DNA of 64,000 nt from Okapia johnstoni (Eukaryota > Chordata > Mammalia > Artiodactyla > Giraffidae): the NCBI GenBank assembly GCA_024291935.2, contig CM044316.1, forward strand, positions 75,904,501 through 75,968,500. The letters run 5' to 3'. Below are positions 46,769 through 59,470 of the stretch, piece after piece. The notes under the pieces are model-generated. The model was not told the DNA's origin and did not search any database. It saw only the letters and a program-made list of their open reading frames with translations. The position numbers were made by a program, and so were the translations under genes. Position 1 is the first letter of the stretch; every line of letters begins with the position of its first letter.

Positions 46769-48299
46769 CTTATGTATATATAGGTACATATGTATGGCCC
46801 AAGGATGCTCTGTGGATGTGCCAAACTGTGTGGAACACAAAGCAATATCCCTACTGGGCTGATGGCACCATTATATGTATGAATGCCCCACTACTCTACC
46901 TTGTCCAGGGTTTTAGATTTAGATACCCAGTATATTGAGGGGAGAATTGGGACCTGATGTTTTTCAGTTTCCATTTTAGACCCTCCCAATAAAGTGAACT
47001 GGGCTATGGTATTGACAGAAAGAACCTGTAGACACCAGCTTTCACAGATACTCAAAGGCCTTAGGCCTCCAGAAAACAGGGAAAGGACAAAAGTCAAACC
47101 AGGCCCTGTAGCTTATTTGAACATACTCAATGTCATCCTCGCCTTATCTGTAACTCAAGTTGAAGGCTTTTATGTGACATTAGTAAAATCAGAGTTCTGA
47201 TTATAAATAGGGAGGGCAATGACACAGTCTAACAAAGAAGGCTATTCTGATGAAGATGCATTTGAATCACTTAGATGGCTTGGTAGTTGCTTGAGTTAAA
47301 GGCAGCCAAGTGTGTTGACCCTTGGGGTTTACACGTGCATCTCAATTACAAAGACAGTTTCACCTTTGGAATTAGCCTTGAAAACTGGTGCAGGTTCTAA
47401 AATCTCCCATGCAGAATAACTTGCCCAAACAGAGCCAGTTTTAGCTGGGGTGCATTAGAACTTCCCCTGGGCATTTAACCTGCCATCTGTAAAGGCTGAT
47501 AAACAAACGGGAGCTATGAAAGGAGTACAAGAAAATCATAGAAAAAAAAAATCTTGTTTCAAGGATAACTACCTGTCTGGACTCTTATTCAATCACTGTT
47601 TTGCAAAAGAACAATGAATTCCAAATGTAGAATTAATTTTGCACAAAACCTCTGTGCTTGTCTTCATACTCATATCTGACATTTGGCAGTAAGACACAAG
47701 TTCAGCTCCCTATAATTCTTTTTTTTTTCTTTTAAATATTAATTAATTAATGAAAGATTTCTGAAAAGCAGAGCATTCCCATGACAGCAAATGCATAATG
47801 TACAAAAGGATACAGAGAGGCAAAATAGTCTTCTGTTTCATCTTTGCCCCAGCCACTTGTTCCTTTTCTAGAAGCTACCACCATCGTCAATTTCAGAAAT
47901 AGTCTACATATACAAATATGTATGTGTGCGTGTATTTCCTTTCTTCTTTTCTCTTTACCCAAATAGTTTTATATTACAGCAAAGAAGTAAGATCCAAAAG
48001 AGTGTCTCTCTCTATATATAATAACCATGTTTGTCTTCTGAGTTATATATAAATTTCCCTTATTTTTTAATGGTGGGATCATGCTTCTTTGTGTGGATAC
48101 AGCATAATTTATTTATCTGAATCCCATCCATCATCGCCACTTAAGATCCTCATATTATAACACTGAATATTAGTGGCAGTATCATCTCACACAAGAGTGA
48201 GACTACACTAGATAAATGCCTAGAAATTCCTGGGAAAAAGAACATATGTTTTCAGTTTTGTTATATGTTATAGAATTTCTCTACCTAAAGATTTGTATC

Positions 48300-49300
48300 A
48301 ACTCACAGACCAATAACGCCTAAGATTTTCTGTTTCATTATGTTATTGAAAATTTTGATCTTTGACTATTAGATAAGTGAACATTGGAATTTTATGTGAT
48401 TTTAATATGCCTTCTTCCCAAAATAAGTGAGATCAAATGTCTTTTTATATAGTTAAAACCCCTTTTATTTCTTTTCTGTGAACTGTTTCTGTCCTTCTGT
48501 TGTGTCTTTAGTCTGATTGGTTCATAGGAACTTCCTACATAAGTAACTGTTAGATGTGATATGTCTTTTTTCCAAGATTTTTGTCTTTTGATGTTGTCTT
48601 TTGCCAAATAGATTTCTTCTTAAATTTTATTTTATTGCCATATTAATTTTTTATGAGTTGTAGTTTTTGTGTTATATTTGAAAATACTTCTCAATGCCAA
48701 CTTTATTTTTTAAATTATCTCATATTATCCTTACTGCTTTTATTGTTTTGTGTTCTTTACTTATAAGATTCTTCTGAAATTTATTTTCCTCATATAAGAA
48801 ATTAGGGAGGTATCTACAAAAGCTTTTCTTATAGAGGTTATATTGTGGTCCTAACACTATTTGTTGAATAATCTATTTTTCTGCAGTATGAAAGGTCTCT
48901 TGTATCATGATCATATTCCCTTACATATTTGGCTTTATTGCTGGACCAAAACTAATCTGTTCCATTAATTCATCTGTTTTTTTTTTCCAGTAGCATTCTA
49001 ACTCTTTTAACTTTATATATATATAATAAACATGATCATATAATAAGCATTTTAAACATATAATAAGCATAATAATTATATATATAATAAGCATTAGTAT
49101 TTGATACATCAAATTTTCCTCTTTTCTCTCTGTTTCTTCTCTCTCTTTCATGTGCACTCCTTCCTTTTTCAAAGTATCCTGTGTATTCTTGCATGTTTTG
49201 TTTTTTGTTTCCCAAATGAATTTTAGAACCAATTTCTCATATACCCAAACATTCTATTGGCATTTTATTGGTACAATATTAAGTTCTAGATAATAATTCA
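48300..49300 (-). mobile_element. Old L1 LINE, antisense, very diverged
   Basis: GATTTTTGTCTTTTGATGTT, ATTTTCCTCATATAAG and CACTATTTGTTGAATAATCT are reversed L1 ORF2 C-terminal wording. Boundaries are approximate; the repeat may reach further left. Confidence 0.5.
49037..49095 (+). repeat. Short imperfect tandem repeat (ATATAATAAGCAT units)
   Basis: CATATAATAAGCAT at 49037-49050 and 49057-49070, and a variant at 49081-49095. Confidence 0.8.
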
Positions 49301-49496
49301 TTTTCTCTGGATTTTTAACAACTTAAAGAATAGTCTGGAGTATTAAGATATGTGCCAACCACAATGCACACATGACAAAGATTCACACACACACATATAT
49401 AGAATTCTCCCTCCTCTCTTCCCTAACTTCCTGATTGGAAACTGAGTTCTTGTGTCCTGGTTCTGGAGAAATGTAGAGAGAAATACATTTTCTCTG

Positions 49497-49695
49497 TGAG
49501 GTGTAAAGAATCTGCCTGCAACACGGGAGTCCCCGGTTCAATCCCTGGGTTGGAAAGATCCCCTGGAGAAGGAAATGGCAACCCACTCCAGTATTCTTGC
49601 CTGGAGAATTCCATGGACAGAGGAGTTTGGCAGGGTGCAGTCCATAGGGTTGCAAAGACTCAGGCAGGAGTGAGCAACTTTCAATTTCACTTTCG
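49497..49695 (+). mobile_element. Bov-tA SINE, head-truncated
   Basis: Begins inside the tRNA-like part (GTGAGGTGTAAAGAATCTGC) and ends GCAACTTTCAATTTCACTTT. Confidence 0.85.
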
Positions 49696-49937
49696 TGAGC
49701 TGTGAAGAGAAACACATGTCCTTTGAGAGACTGCATGGCACTACCAATATAAGAACCAGTGGGAGAACTTTCACTAATGAGCCATCTTTTGAAAAGACTC
49801 AGAAGTATTCCTGCATATACAAGGCAGAACTTTTGTATAGACTGAGACATGTCTATTCAGGTTCTTTGTCTATTATTCAGATTAATTATTTTCTTGATAC
49901 TGAATTATTTGAGTTTCTTACATATTTTAGATACACT

Positions 49938-50394
49938 GACAAAGGTCTGTATAGTCAAAGCTATGGTTTTTCTAGTAGTCATGTACAAATGTGAGAGATG
50001 GGCCATAAAGAAGGCTGAGCGCTGATGCATTGATGCTTTTGAACTGTGGTGTTGGAGAAGACTCTTGAGAGTCCCTTGGACTGCAAAGAGATCCAACCAG
50101 TCCATCCTAAAGGAAATCAACCTTGAATATTCACTGGAAGGACTGCTTATTGAAGCTGAAGCTCCAATACTTTGGCCACCTGATGTGAAGAGCCAGCTCA
50201 TTGGAAAAGACCCTGATGCTGGGAAAGATTGAAGGCAGGAGGAGAAGGGGGCGACAGAGGATGAGATGGTTAAATGTCATCACCAACTCAATGGACATGA
50301 GTTCAAACAAACTCCAGGACATAGTGAAGGACAGGAAGCCTGGTGTGCTGCAGGATCACAAAGAGTCAGACATGACTTAGCAACTAGCCAACAA
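49938..50394 (+). mobile_element. BovB LINE 3' fragment inserted in the inverted L1
   Basis: Starts AAGGTCTGTATAGTCAAAGC and ends GACTTAGCAACTAGCCAACA. Antisense L1 wording stands on both sides (TTATTTGAGTTTCTTACATA left; TTTGCAAGTATTTTCTTCCA right). Confidence 0.88.
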
Positions 50395-50670
50395 CAGATA
50401 AATAGTTTGCAAGTATTTTCTTCCATCCTGTAGGCTATCTCCTAACTCTGTTAATTGCTTTGTTTGCTGTGCAGGACATTTTTACCTTGATATAATCCCA
50501 TTTCTCCATTTTTGCTTTTATTTCCTGTGTTTTGGAGTATATATCCAAAAATCCATTACCCAGATGAATTTCAAGAACTTTTACCTTGTGTTTCCTTCTT
50601 GTAAAATTAGTTTTAAATTTTCAGTTCTTAGATTTAAATCTTCATCCATTTTGATTTGATTATTGTATAT

Positions 50671-50807
50671 GGTTGGAGAAGGGAATGGCAACCCACTCCA
50701 GTATTCTTGCTTGGAGAATCCCGTGGACAGAGGAGCCTGGTGGGCTGCTGTCCATGGGATCACACAGAGTCGGATACGACTAAAGAGACTTAGCATGCAT
50801 GCATGCT
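50671..50807 (+). mobile_element. Bov-tA SINE, 5'-truncated, inside the inverted L1
   Basis: TTGTATAT flanks it at 50663-50670 and 50808-50815. The tail is GACTTAGCATGCATGCATGC. Confidence 0.85.
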
Positions 50808-52760
50808 TTGTATATAGTATGAGATAGTTGGTCCAATTTCATTTTTCTGCATGTGGATATCCAATTTTCTCAACACCATTTGTTAAAGAGACTATCCTTT
50901 CCCCACTGTGTGCTCTTAACATCTTTGTCAAAGATCATTTGACCATGAATGTTTGGATTTATTTCTAGGTTCTCTATTCTGTTCCATGGATCTATGTGTC
51001 TGTTTTTATTTTATTTTATTCCTGAAGCTATTGTAAATTTGCTTAATTTGTTTTTCAGATAGTTCATTGTTGGTGTACAGAAATACTATTGATTTCTGAA
51101 TGTTGTATCCTGCAACTTTACCAAATACATTTATTAGTTCTAACACGTAGTTTTGGTGGAGTCTTTAGGGTTTTCTATGTATAAGACCATGTCATCTGCA
51201 AACAGATAATTTTACTTAATCTTTTCTGATTTAGATGCCTTTTATTTCTTTTTCCTCTTGTAGCTTTGGCTAGGAATTCCAGGGGTATTTTCAGTAGAAG
51301 TAGGAAGAGTCGACATACTTTTCTCATCTTGGGTAGCTTTCAGCTTTCTATCATTGCATATCATATTAGCTGTGAGCATGTCATATATGGTCTTTCTTAT
51401 GTCCAGGTATGGTTCCTCTGTACCCACATTGTTGAGAGTGCTCATAATGAGAGGATGTTGAATTTTGTCAGATGCTTTTTTTTGTACTTATTGAGATGAT
51501 CATCTGATTTTTATCTCTCATTCTGTTAATGTGGTGTATCATACTGATTGATTTGTGAATGTTAAACCATCCTTTCATCCCAGGGATAAATACCACTTGA
51601 TTATGGTATATGACCCTCCTAGTGTATTGTTGAACTTAATTTGCTAATTTTGTGTTGGAGGTTTTGTATCTAATTTCATGAAGAATATTGGTCTGAAGTT
51701 TTCTTGTACTCTTTCTCTCACTTTGATACCAGGTAATGCTGGCTTTTTGAAGTGTTTCTTCCTCTTCAGTTTTTTGAAAGAATTTGAGAGGGATTGGTGT
51801 TAATTGTTCTTTAAATATTTGGTAGAATTCATCCATGGAACCATCAGCTCCTGGAATTTTCTTTGTTGGGAGTCTTTTGATTGATGATTTAATCTCCTTA
51901 TTATATTTCTTCATGATTCAGACATATAACTAGCACATAAAAAAAAAGGTCAACATTATTAATCAACAGGGAAATGTAAATCAAAACCACAGTGAGATCT
52001 TACACCTGTTGGAAAAGTCATTATTAAAAAGATAAAAGATAATTATTGATAAGAATATGAACAAAATGAAGCATTTGTACACTGTTGGTGGGAATATAAA
52101 ATGGTGTAACTGCTATGGAAAACTGTATGGACAGTCATCAAAAAAAAAGCAAAACAAAAAAATAGAGCTACCATTTTACCCAGCAATCCCACTTCTGGGT
52201 ATATATACAAAGGAAGTGAAATCAGTATCTCAAAGAGATAACCATACTCCCATGCTCATTGCCACATTATTTACATTAGCCAAGATACAGAAGCAACCTA
52301 AGTGTCCATTGGAGATAATGAAAATGTGACATAGATATAGACATAGGTGAGCATTTCAGTTTTAAGAAGGAAGGAGATCCTGCAACATCACAGATGGGCC
52401 TGCAGGAGCATTATGCCAAGTGAAATAAGATAGACCCAGCAAGATAAATACTATAGGATCTCAATTCTGTGTAGAATCTAGGAAAGTCAAATACCCATTT
52501 TCAGAGAATAAAATGGTAGTTGCTAAGAGCTAATAGGGATGTGGTGAGGTGAGCAGCAGGGATGTGAAGATGCTGGTCAAAGGGCACGAGGTTTCAGTTA
52601 TGCAGGATGAATAAGTTCTGGAGATCTAATATACAGCACTGTGACATAGTTAATAATATTGTATTATGTATTTAAAATTTTCTAAGAGAGTAAGTGTTTA
52701 ATGTTTTCAGTAAACATAAAAAAATTAGCTATGTGAGGTGATTAATCTGTCAGCTAACTT

Positions 52761-54282
52761 TACAAATGCAAAAAAATAAATATGCAATTTCTATGGAAAA
52801 CATTCTAGGAAAGTTTTAAATGATGATTTAAAATTATTTTCTCCAAGGTTATGACTTATTCTATAATTTTCTGTATTTTCTTAAAGTTCTATGATGAACA
52901 CATGTTAGCCTTATAATTACTACACCGCATAAAATATTACCTACATCAAAAAAAAAAAAACCCTGTTGTTATTGATTTCTTTGAGTACAGTTCCATCAAT
53001 TAAAATGCATTAATGGGAAAAAATATCCCAGAAGGAAAAGAAAGAAAGCAGAAAGGCCAGAGCAGGGATGAGGCTAAGGAAGGAGATGAAGAAAGTGGGA
53101 AAGGTAAGGTGGGTCTAAAAAGGCAGGAGGACATTGGGCCCACATCTCAATCCTCAAAGAGCTTCAAATTTATGTTTTTTATGTTGTCTCCAAATGAAGT
53201 TTTAAGACAGACATTGCATATTTAAATTATTATTTTGATATATAAAAATATTTAAAATATGCCACAGTTTTTCATGCAATTTTGCTATTTCTTGGCCTCC
53301 TCCTTCTCTTTCTTTCTCTTTTCCTTTTCTCTCTTTCTCTTTTGTTTTAAAACATGGATGTGCACAGAGCCTGTTTTGAACCTTAATAGACTCCATCTGT
53401 ATTTGTAGTGTAACACGTTAATGCACTTGAGTGATTTTTTTCACATCATCATGTATTTGGCGAAAGAAAAATAAAATCATAACGCTGAAGAAACATCTCA
53501 TTTTTCTTAAGGTCTTTTCCAAAAGCCCTGCAAAAGAAAATATTACAGAGTAGGACTAGAGGTGGAGAAAATTAAATAAATAGAAACTAACAACAAGGAA
53601 CCACAAACAGTAATGGATGATGTGGAGTTTAAATTGAGTGGGAGAAAATGGCTGATTATGTATGTTTTTGTTAAACCAAAAAAAAAAAAAAGGAAGGCTG
53701 AAATATAAACAAGAACATTTTAATATGCCACTACACATCTCACCTTTTTAAAATATAAATTTGTGCTTATTTAATATGATATTTGCTTTTCATCATGGTC
53801 AGATACTGAAAAGAAAAGCTGGGTCTAAAATTGCTAGAAGAAAATGATAGCAGCTGTAGTGGGAGAAAGCCCTAAATTTCTGAATAAAAGGAAAGTTCAC
53901 ACTATATTATAGCATTTTACTAGTACAACATAGCTTTTTTCAGGGTTTTTGAACTGATCTTTTCAAAATAGTTTCTTCAGTTTTAGTTTAGAACTAACAA
54001 GTCTCCAACTATCCATATCTCTTTCTGTGTGATGAAATATGTCAGAAAGCCAAATTGTTTACTTTTAAATTTTAAAAAATGGCTATTAAAATTTTCTTCT
54101 GTCATTGATATACACTAGAGAAAAATCTCATTGGTTTAGGATCAAATCAATTTAATTTACCCTCTCTTACTTAGATACTTCAGGGTTTATAAGAGTAATA
54201 AGAAATTGCTCGTAGGCCTTAACAAAAGGAAGATACTACATGATTCTTAAAACTGATCATTTTTACCCCCTTTAAATGAGTA
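52761..54282. other. Intergenic DNA, no gene seen
   Basis: Contains poly(A) runs near 52949 and 53680 and the polypyrimidine tract. A 70-codon frame at 53013-53225 is Lys/Glu-rich because of A/G-rich DNA, without recognisable homology. Confidence 0.45.
53296..53343. repeat. 48-bp uninterrupted polypyrimidine tract
   Basis: Only C and T on the + strand (CCTCCTCCTTCTCTTTC...). Confidence 0.95.
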
Positions 54283-54492
54283 CGTGCATGTTCAGTCATT
54301 TTTAACTCTGCAACCCCAAGGACTGTAGCCTGCCAGGCTCCTCTGTCCATGAGATTTTCCTGGAAAGAATGAGTGAGTAAGTTGCCATTTCCAACTCCAG
54401 GGGATCTTCCTGACCCAGGGATCAAATCTGCTTTTCCTGTGTCCCCTGAATTGGCAGGTGATTCTTTACTACTGAGTCAACTGAGAAGCCCA
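54283..54492 (-). mobile_element. Bov-tA SINE
   Basis: Antisense and diverged; right end ACTGAGTCAACTGAGAAGCC. Confidence 0.82.
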
Positions 54493-54970
54493 TTTTGAAT
54501 ACATGGAAGCAAAGAGCTTATCAACAGCACTTTTCAAAAACTGGAGTGAACTGATGAATAAGATTTTGTGTACTAACCCTTAGCTTTAATTTGTTTTCTT
54601 CCCTGGTTTCTTCTTACTCCAGTTTCCTCACTTATTTTATTATGTTGTGGATAGCTCCTTGAAGTGAATTCCTCAAAAGATTAATGTTGAAATGTATTGT
54701 GATGAACATTTCTTAATTGTTTAAAAACAAGGCTATATTATAGAATTAACATACAAACTATATATTAATACCTGACTGGAACATTGAGAGGGTATATACA
54801 ATACAAAAGTAATTTTTTTATACAATAAATATATACTGATCCAAAAATTTCAGCCATAAAGTAAGATGGAAGGTGGAAAGAGAAAGATACCTTCCCAACA
54901 AGATCCCAAATCCTACTCCCAGGAAATAATAAGTGTTCACAATTTTTAATTTATCCTTCTAGAATTCATC

Positions 54971-55814
54971 ATGAGAAACTCTGGGCTGGATGAAGCACAA
55001 GCTGGAATCAAGATTGCCGGGAGAAATATCAATAACCTCAGATATGCAGATGACACCACCCTTATGGCAGAAAGCAAAGAAGAACTAAAGAGCCTCTTGA
55101 TGAAAGTGAAAGAGAAGAGTAAAAATGTTGGCTTAAAACTCAACATTCAGAAAACTAAAATCATGGCATCTGGTCCCATTACTTCATGGCAAATAGATGG
55201 GGAAACAATGGAAACAGTGACAGACCATTTTTTTGGGCTACAAAATCACTGCAGATGGTGACTGCAGCCATGAAATTAAAAGACACCTGATTCTTGGAAG
55301 AAAAGTTATAACCAACCTAGACAGCATATTAAAAAACAGAGACTTTACCAAAAAAGGTTTGTCTAGTCAAAGCTATGGTTTTTCCAATAGTCATGTATGG
55401 ATGTGAGAGTTGGACTATAAAGAAAGCTGAGCACTGAAGAATTGATGCTTTTGAACTGTGGTGTTGGAGAAGACTCTTGAGAGTCTCTTGGATTGCAAGG
55501 AGATCCAACCAGTCCATCCTAAAGGAAATCAGTCCTTAGTGCTCATTAGAAGGACTGATGTTGAAGCTGAAACTCCAATACTTTGGCCACCTGATGCAAA
55601 GAGCTGACCCATTTGAAAAGACCCTGATGCTGGGAAAGATTGAAGGTGAGAGGAGAAGGGGACAATAGAGGATGAGATGGTTGGATGGCATCACCAATTC
55701 AATGGACATGAGTTTGAGTAAACTCTGGGAGTTGGTGGTGGACAGCGAGCCTGGCATGCTGCACTCCATGGTGTCACAAAGAGTCGGACAAAAAGGAGCA
55801 ACTGAACTGAACTG
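54971..55814 (+). mobile_element. BovB LINE, 0.84 kb, 5'-truncated
   Basis: Starts at the [20 protein letters not shown] region, keeps [11 protein letters not shown] and then shifts frame near 55230. AGAATTCATC is duplicated at 54961-54970 and 55815-55824. Confidence 0.93.
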
Positions 55815-55987
55815 AGAATTCATCTATGCATTTCAAAATAAATGTATGCATATAAACAGTGTTATAACATAAATGGGGTCATTCCATACCTACTGAACTG
55901 AAATTTGTTCATATCCGTACTCTGTACCCCTATCTCACTTCTGAGACAGTTACTTAATCTCTTTTGATATATACTATAATGGATTTA

Positions 55988-56105
55988 TGGAGTAGGAAAT
56001 GGCAACCCACTCCAGTATTCTTGCCTGGAAATTTCCATGGACAGAGGAGACTAGTGGGCTACAGTCCATGGGGTTGCAAAGAGTCAAACCTGACTGAATG
56101 ACTGA
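55988..56105 (+). mobile_element. Bov-tA SINE, 5'-truncated
   Basis: From TGGAGTAGGAAATGGCAACC to GACTGAATGACTGAGCAC; it passes directly into a CA-rich tail. Confidence 0.85.
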
Positions 56106-56139
56106 GCACACATGTGCGTGCATGCATGTGCACGCACGT

Positions 56140-56179
<40 letters not shown>
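56106..56179. repeat. 74-bp perfect alternating purine-pyrimidine tract with (CA)19
   Basis: GCACACATGTGCGTGCATGC... leads into uninterrupted CA repeats from 56141. Every base alternates purine and pyrimidine, a pattern that favours Z-DNA. Confidence 0.95.
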
Positions 56180-56181
<2 letters not shown>

Positions 56182-58016
56182 GGTATTTAAAATATTCTCC
56201 TTAATAGATTATAGGGTTTTATTTTTCAAAATATTGCAATAGTGAGTTTCTTTGTATATAATTTGCTCTTCCAATTCTACATTGAAATTTATAGTGAGAA
56301 TCTATATTACATGAAATAAAAGGAGGCTTTAACCTGGAAAAAGCAAATGGTAAACTTATAAAAAGAAAAAAGCTCAGTTTTTTTCTCTTTTAGTCTCTAT
56401 ATTTAAATATCAACAATTAGTTCATACTAGAAAAGGTTAGAATAAAGAAAATAACACTTTAAAAAGGAAGGAAATAAAACTTGCTTCACACTTTTATTGC
56501 TTCTAATTCTACTTAGTGAGCCAGTGACATTTTTAGCGAGTGTCAAAAAGTGGATATGAGTACAGTGTTGAAAGCTTTGGTCAGAATTCAGGATTTTCAG
56601 GTTCTTGGTCCTTATTCCGCAGACTATTAAGACTGATATTGCTTGTTACACTCTAGCTTGATAATAAATTGAGGTCAATCTTGATTTCAATTTTCTCTAT
56701 AGACTTAATAAGTATACAAATTTGAAAAACAGAATGTAATCCTTCCAATAATAATTTAGTTAAGCCTTCCTAAGTGATTGGCAGGAATGTATATTACTAA
56801 TCGTTCTCTCAAGTTAATCCCTAAGATCTCCAGGGGTGCCTGCTCAACCCAAACAAGATGACTTTAAGCCTCAAGGTTTCTGTTTGTATAATGCTGGTGT
56901 CTTTCAACTGGAATCCTTTGCAAGGGTTCACAGGCATGCGAATCAATTGTCTGATCCCCCAGTTTTTCCTAAAACTGATCTACCTAGAATGAACTTCTCA
57001 GGTTCTGTTACTTACCAACTCCTTCCCTATCTCCCCTTTCTCATTCCCTGCCCCCAGTTTGCACTTTACTAAAGAAAGATTTTTATCTGTCATCCATGCT
57101 AGATGCTACTATAGTGCACCACTCCAAACTGTTTAAAAACAAAAAAATACCTGAATAGGAAAAAAAAAAAAAAACCCTCCACAGTGAAATACAAGATTTT
57201 GGTATTTTTGCTGGCTAAATGATTTCCAATTATTTGAATAAAACTGAAGGTGACCTAATACAATTTTCAACTTACAGTTATTAAAAATAATTCCTGATGA
57301 GAGTTCAGTATGTGATAAATACATACATACACAATGGTTTATTTTTTATAACATTAAAAAAAAAAAAAAAGGAAAGAGAACTGGCTAGTAACACCCATCA
57401 AAGGGAACAATGTAACATTTCTGACTGTAAAATTTTGCATGTGTTATGAACCCTCATCAGTCAAATGAAGGAACAGAATTAGTTGTAAGATTCCATGTTC
57501 TATGTCCTAAAATCACAGAGCTTATTTCCTCCAATCCACAGAGCAGAGACACTTTGACTACATCATCCTTCAAATAATCAGCTGAGTAACTTTTCTAAAC
57601 GTAGAAATAAGGCCAATTTAGTCATGATTTGACAATCTATAATAGAAACTGTCATTTATTGAAAGCCTACTGTCAGATACTGTATTTGATTCTACTTATG
57701 TTTACATTTAATCACTAAATTGCAGATATTACTTTGAAATATTTTTAAAGATGATTTGTTGTATCGCCAACTTGTATTTTGCTCCCTGTATTTCTTCCCC
57801 TTAATAAGGATTTAGCCAGGCTTTTCTTGGTTTGCTTCAGGGGTATTAATGTTGCAGGTTTAAAGCAGAAGTTGTTAAATCACAACCTCTCTCTCCACTT
57901 GTTGTTTCTGAAAACAGAAATCCATTTAATGGATTAAGCCAGTTCCTTCTAGAGTAGGATGGGAGAGAGACCCCATGTGGTGGGAGGTATGGAGTGAGTA
58001 GCATTGGACAGAACTA
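56180..58016. other. Intergenic DNA, no gene seen
   Basis: The 78-codon frame at 56836-57072 is slightly GC-richer than its surroundings but matches no family I recognise. Confidence 0.4.
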
Positions 58017-58221
58017 TTGTTGTTGTTGTTCAGTCGCTTAATCATGTCCAACTATTTTGAGACCCCATGGACTATAGCCCTCCAGGCTCCCCTGTCCATG
58101 GAATTTTCCAAGCAAGAATACTGGAGTGGGTTGCCTGGGAATCCTCCTGACCCAGGAATCAAACCTGCATTTCCTGCATTGGCAGGCAGATTCTTTACCC
58201 CTGAGTCACCAGGGAAGCCCA
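58017..58221 (-). mobile_element. Bov-tA SINE
   Basis: Antisense, with TTG repeats at its 3' tail (58017-58031) and CACCAGGGAAGCCC at its head. Confidence 0.88.
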
Positions 58222-58502
58222 GAGAGAACCATAGCATTAAAGTATTCCTTAAGACTATGGTAGAAGGTGTATAACCACAATGGTGGAAATTATGTTCCTG
58301 TGTAGTAACCTAAGGCAGGAACAGGATTTCCAAAGGGGTGGCTGCAAGGTGCAGTCAAAGCCCATTTTCTAATGGATCACAAAGGATTGGGTAATTTATT
58401 TCTTAGCTATGACCATGATATAATGAAGAGCAGAGGATCTTTCTTTACTTTCAAGGCAGGATGAAAGCTCTTTGGATACTTGTATAACATTATTTTTTAA
58501 GG

Positions 58503-58627
58503 ACCGATTTTATTTATTTATTTATTTATTGGCAGCACTGCAAGGCATGCAGGATCTTAATTCCCTGACCAGAGATTGAACTCTTGCCCTCTGCAGTGGA
58601 AGCATGGAGTCCTCATCACTGGACCAC
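58503..58627 (-). mobile_element. CHR-type SINE, antisense
   Basis: A TTTATTTATTTATTTATT tail is followed by GGCAGCACTGCAAGGCATGC, AATTCCCTGACCAGAGATTG and GTCCTCATCACTGGACCAC. Confidence 0.75.
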
Positions 58628-58838
58628 TTGTGCAACCTTAAGGAGATAAATACTGTCATTCTCCCAACAATCCCACCAAAAACAGAATTACTATTAAATC
58701 ACTCACCAGCTTAGGCACTGGTGGCTCAGCATTAAATTTCAATTGACTCAGAAAAACAGTGTTATGACATTTTCTTGTTAAAACAACAAAAAAAGATAGT
58801 TATAAAGATAGCTATATTGTAATTGTATTATAACCCAC

Positions 58839-59049
58839 ATGTTGTTCTTGTTTAGCCACTCTGTTGTGAGTGACTCTTTTGCGACTCCATACACTGTAGC
58901 CCTCCAGGCTCTTCTGTCTGTGGGATTTCCCAGGAAAGAATATTGGAATGGGTTGTCATTTCCTTCTCCAGGAGATCTCCCCATCCAGGGATTGAATCCA
59001 CCTCTCCTGCATTGCAGGGAGATCTTAAGCTGAGCCATGGGGAAAGTCC
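58839..59049 (-). mobile_element. Bov-tA SINE
   Basis: ATAACCCAC is duplicated at 58830-58838 and 59050-59058. The head end is altered (GCTGAGCCATGGGGAAAGTC). Confidence 0.88.
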
Positions 59050-59099
59050 ATAACCCACCTAACAGATAGCTATTATAATTTCCATTTTACACAATAAGA

Positions 59100-59470
59100 T
59101 GACTATGGTAGCCACGGGTACTTTGGACTAGATTTTTCTGGTCTTCCTCCTGGATACCAGGTAAGTTCACATTTCCTCTTCACTCTTTGAAAGTAGGTGT
59201 AGCCATATGACTTGTTAGAGCAATGGAAGGAACGGGGAGGCATACATCCACTCCAGGTGGTAGCTGTTAAGAATGGATTTGCCAGTCCACACAGGTTTCT
59301 CTCTTTCTCTCTGCCTCTAGGAGCAGTGTTTCATATGGTGGCTTGAGTTCTGGAGTGAGGATGCCACGGAGCGAGCAGCGTCCACAGCCCACCACAAGGA
59401 TGTGACCTGTGAGCAAAAAGTAAGTGATTTTGCAAAAACCACTACAAGATTGTAAGGTAATTAGCCTCCA
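59100..59470. repeat. Possible MaLR/ERV-LTR-like remnant
   Basis: CTCTCTTTCTCTCTGCCTCT, GAGTTCTGGAGTGAGGATG and ACCTGTGAGCAAAAAGTAAG recall a common LTR-type repeat. Not resolved further. Confidence 0.3.

Larger units (their letters stand above)
49848..52760 (+). mobile_element. L1 LINE with 5' inversion (twin priming), ORF2 and 3' UTR
   Basis: The right segment (51916 to about 52760) is sense: it reads CCCAGCAATCCCACTTCTGG, then AAGCAACCTAAGTGTCCATT and the 3' UTR with ACAGCACTGTGACATAGTTA. The left segment (49848-51915) is the reverse complement of ORF2 sequence upstream of that: on the - strand it starts KKYNKEIKSSIKRLPTKKIP at 51914, passes the RT region and ends near GAATAGACATG at about 49850, just upstream in L1 order of where the right segment starts. 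Many stops. Two later insertions: BovB 49938-50394 and a SINE 50671-50807. Confidence 0.85.

Noticed and set aside
53013..53225. Lys/Glu-rich 70-codon frame
   Set aside because: Explained by A/G-rich base composition; no homology or gene signals.
55974..56177. Cys-Val-rich small protein on the - strand
   Set aside because: It is the translation of the CA repeat and SINE tail.
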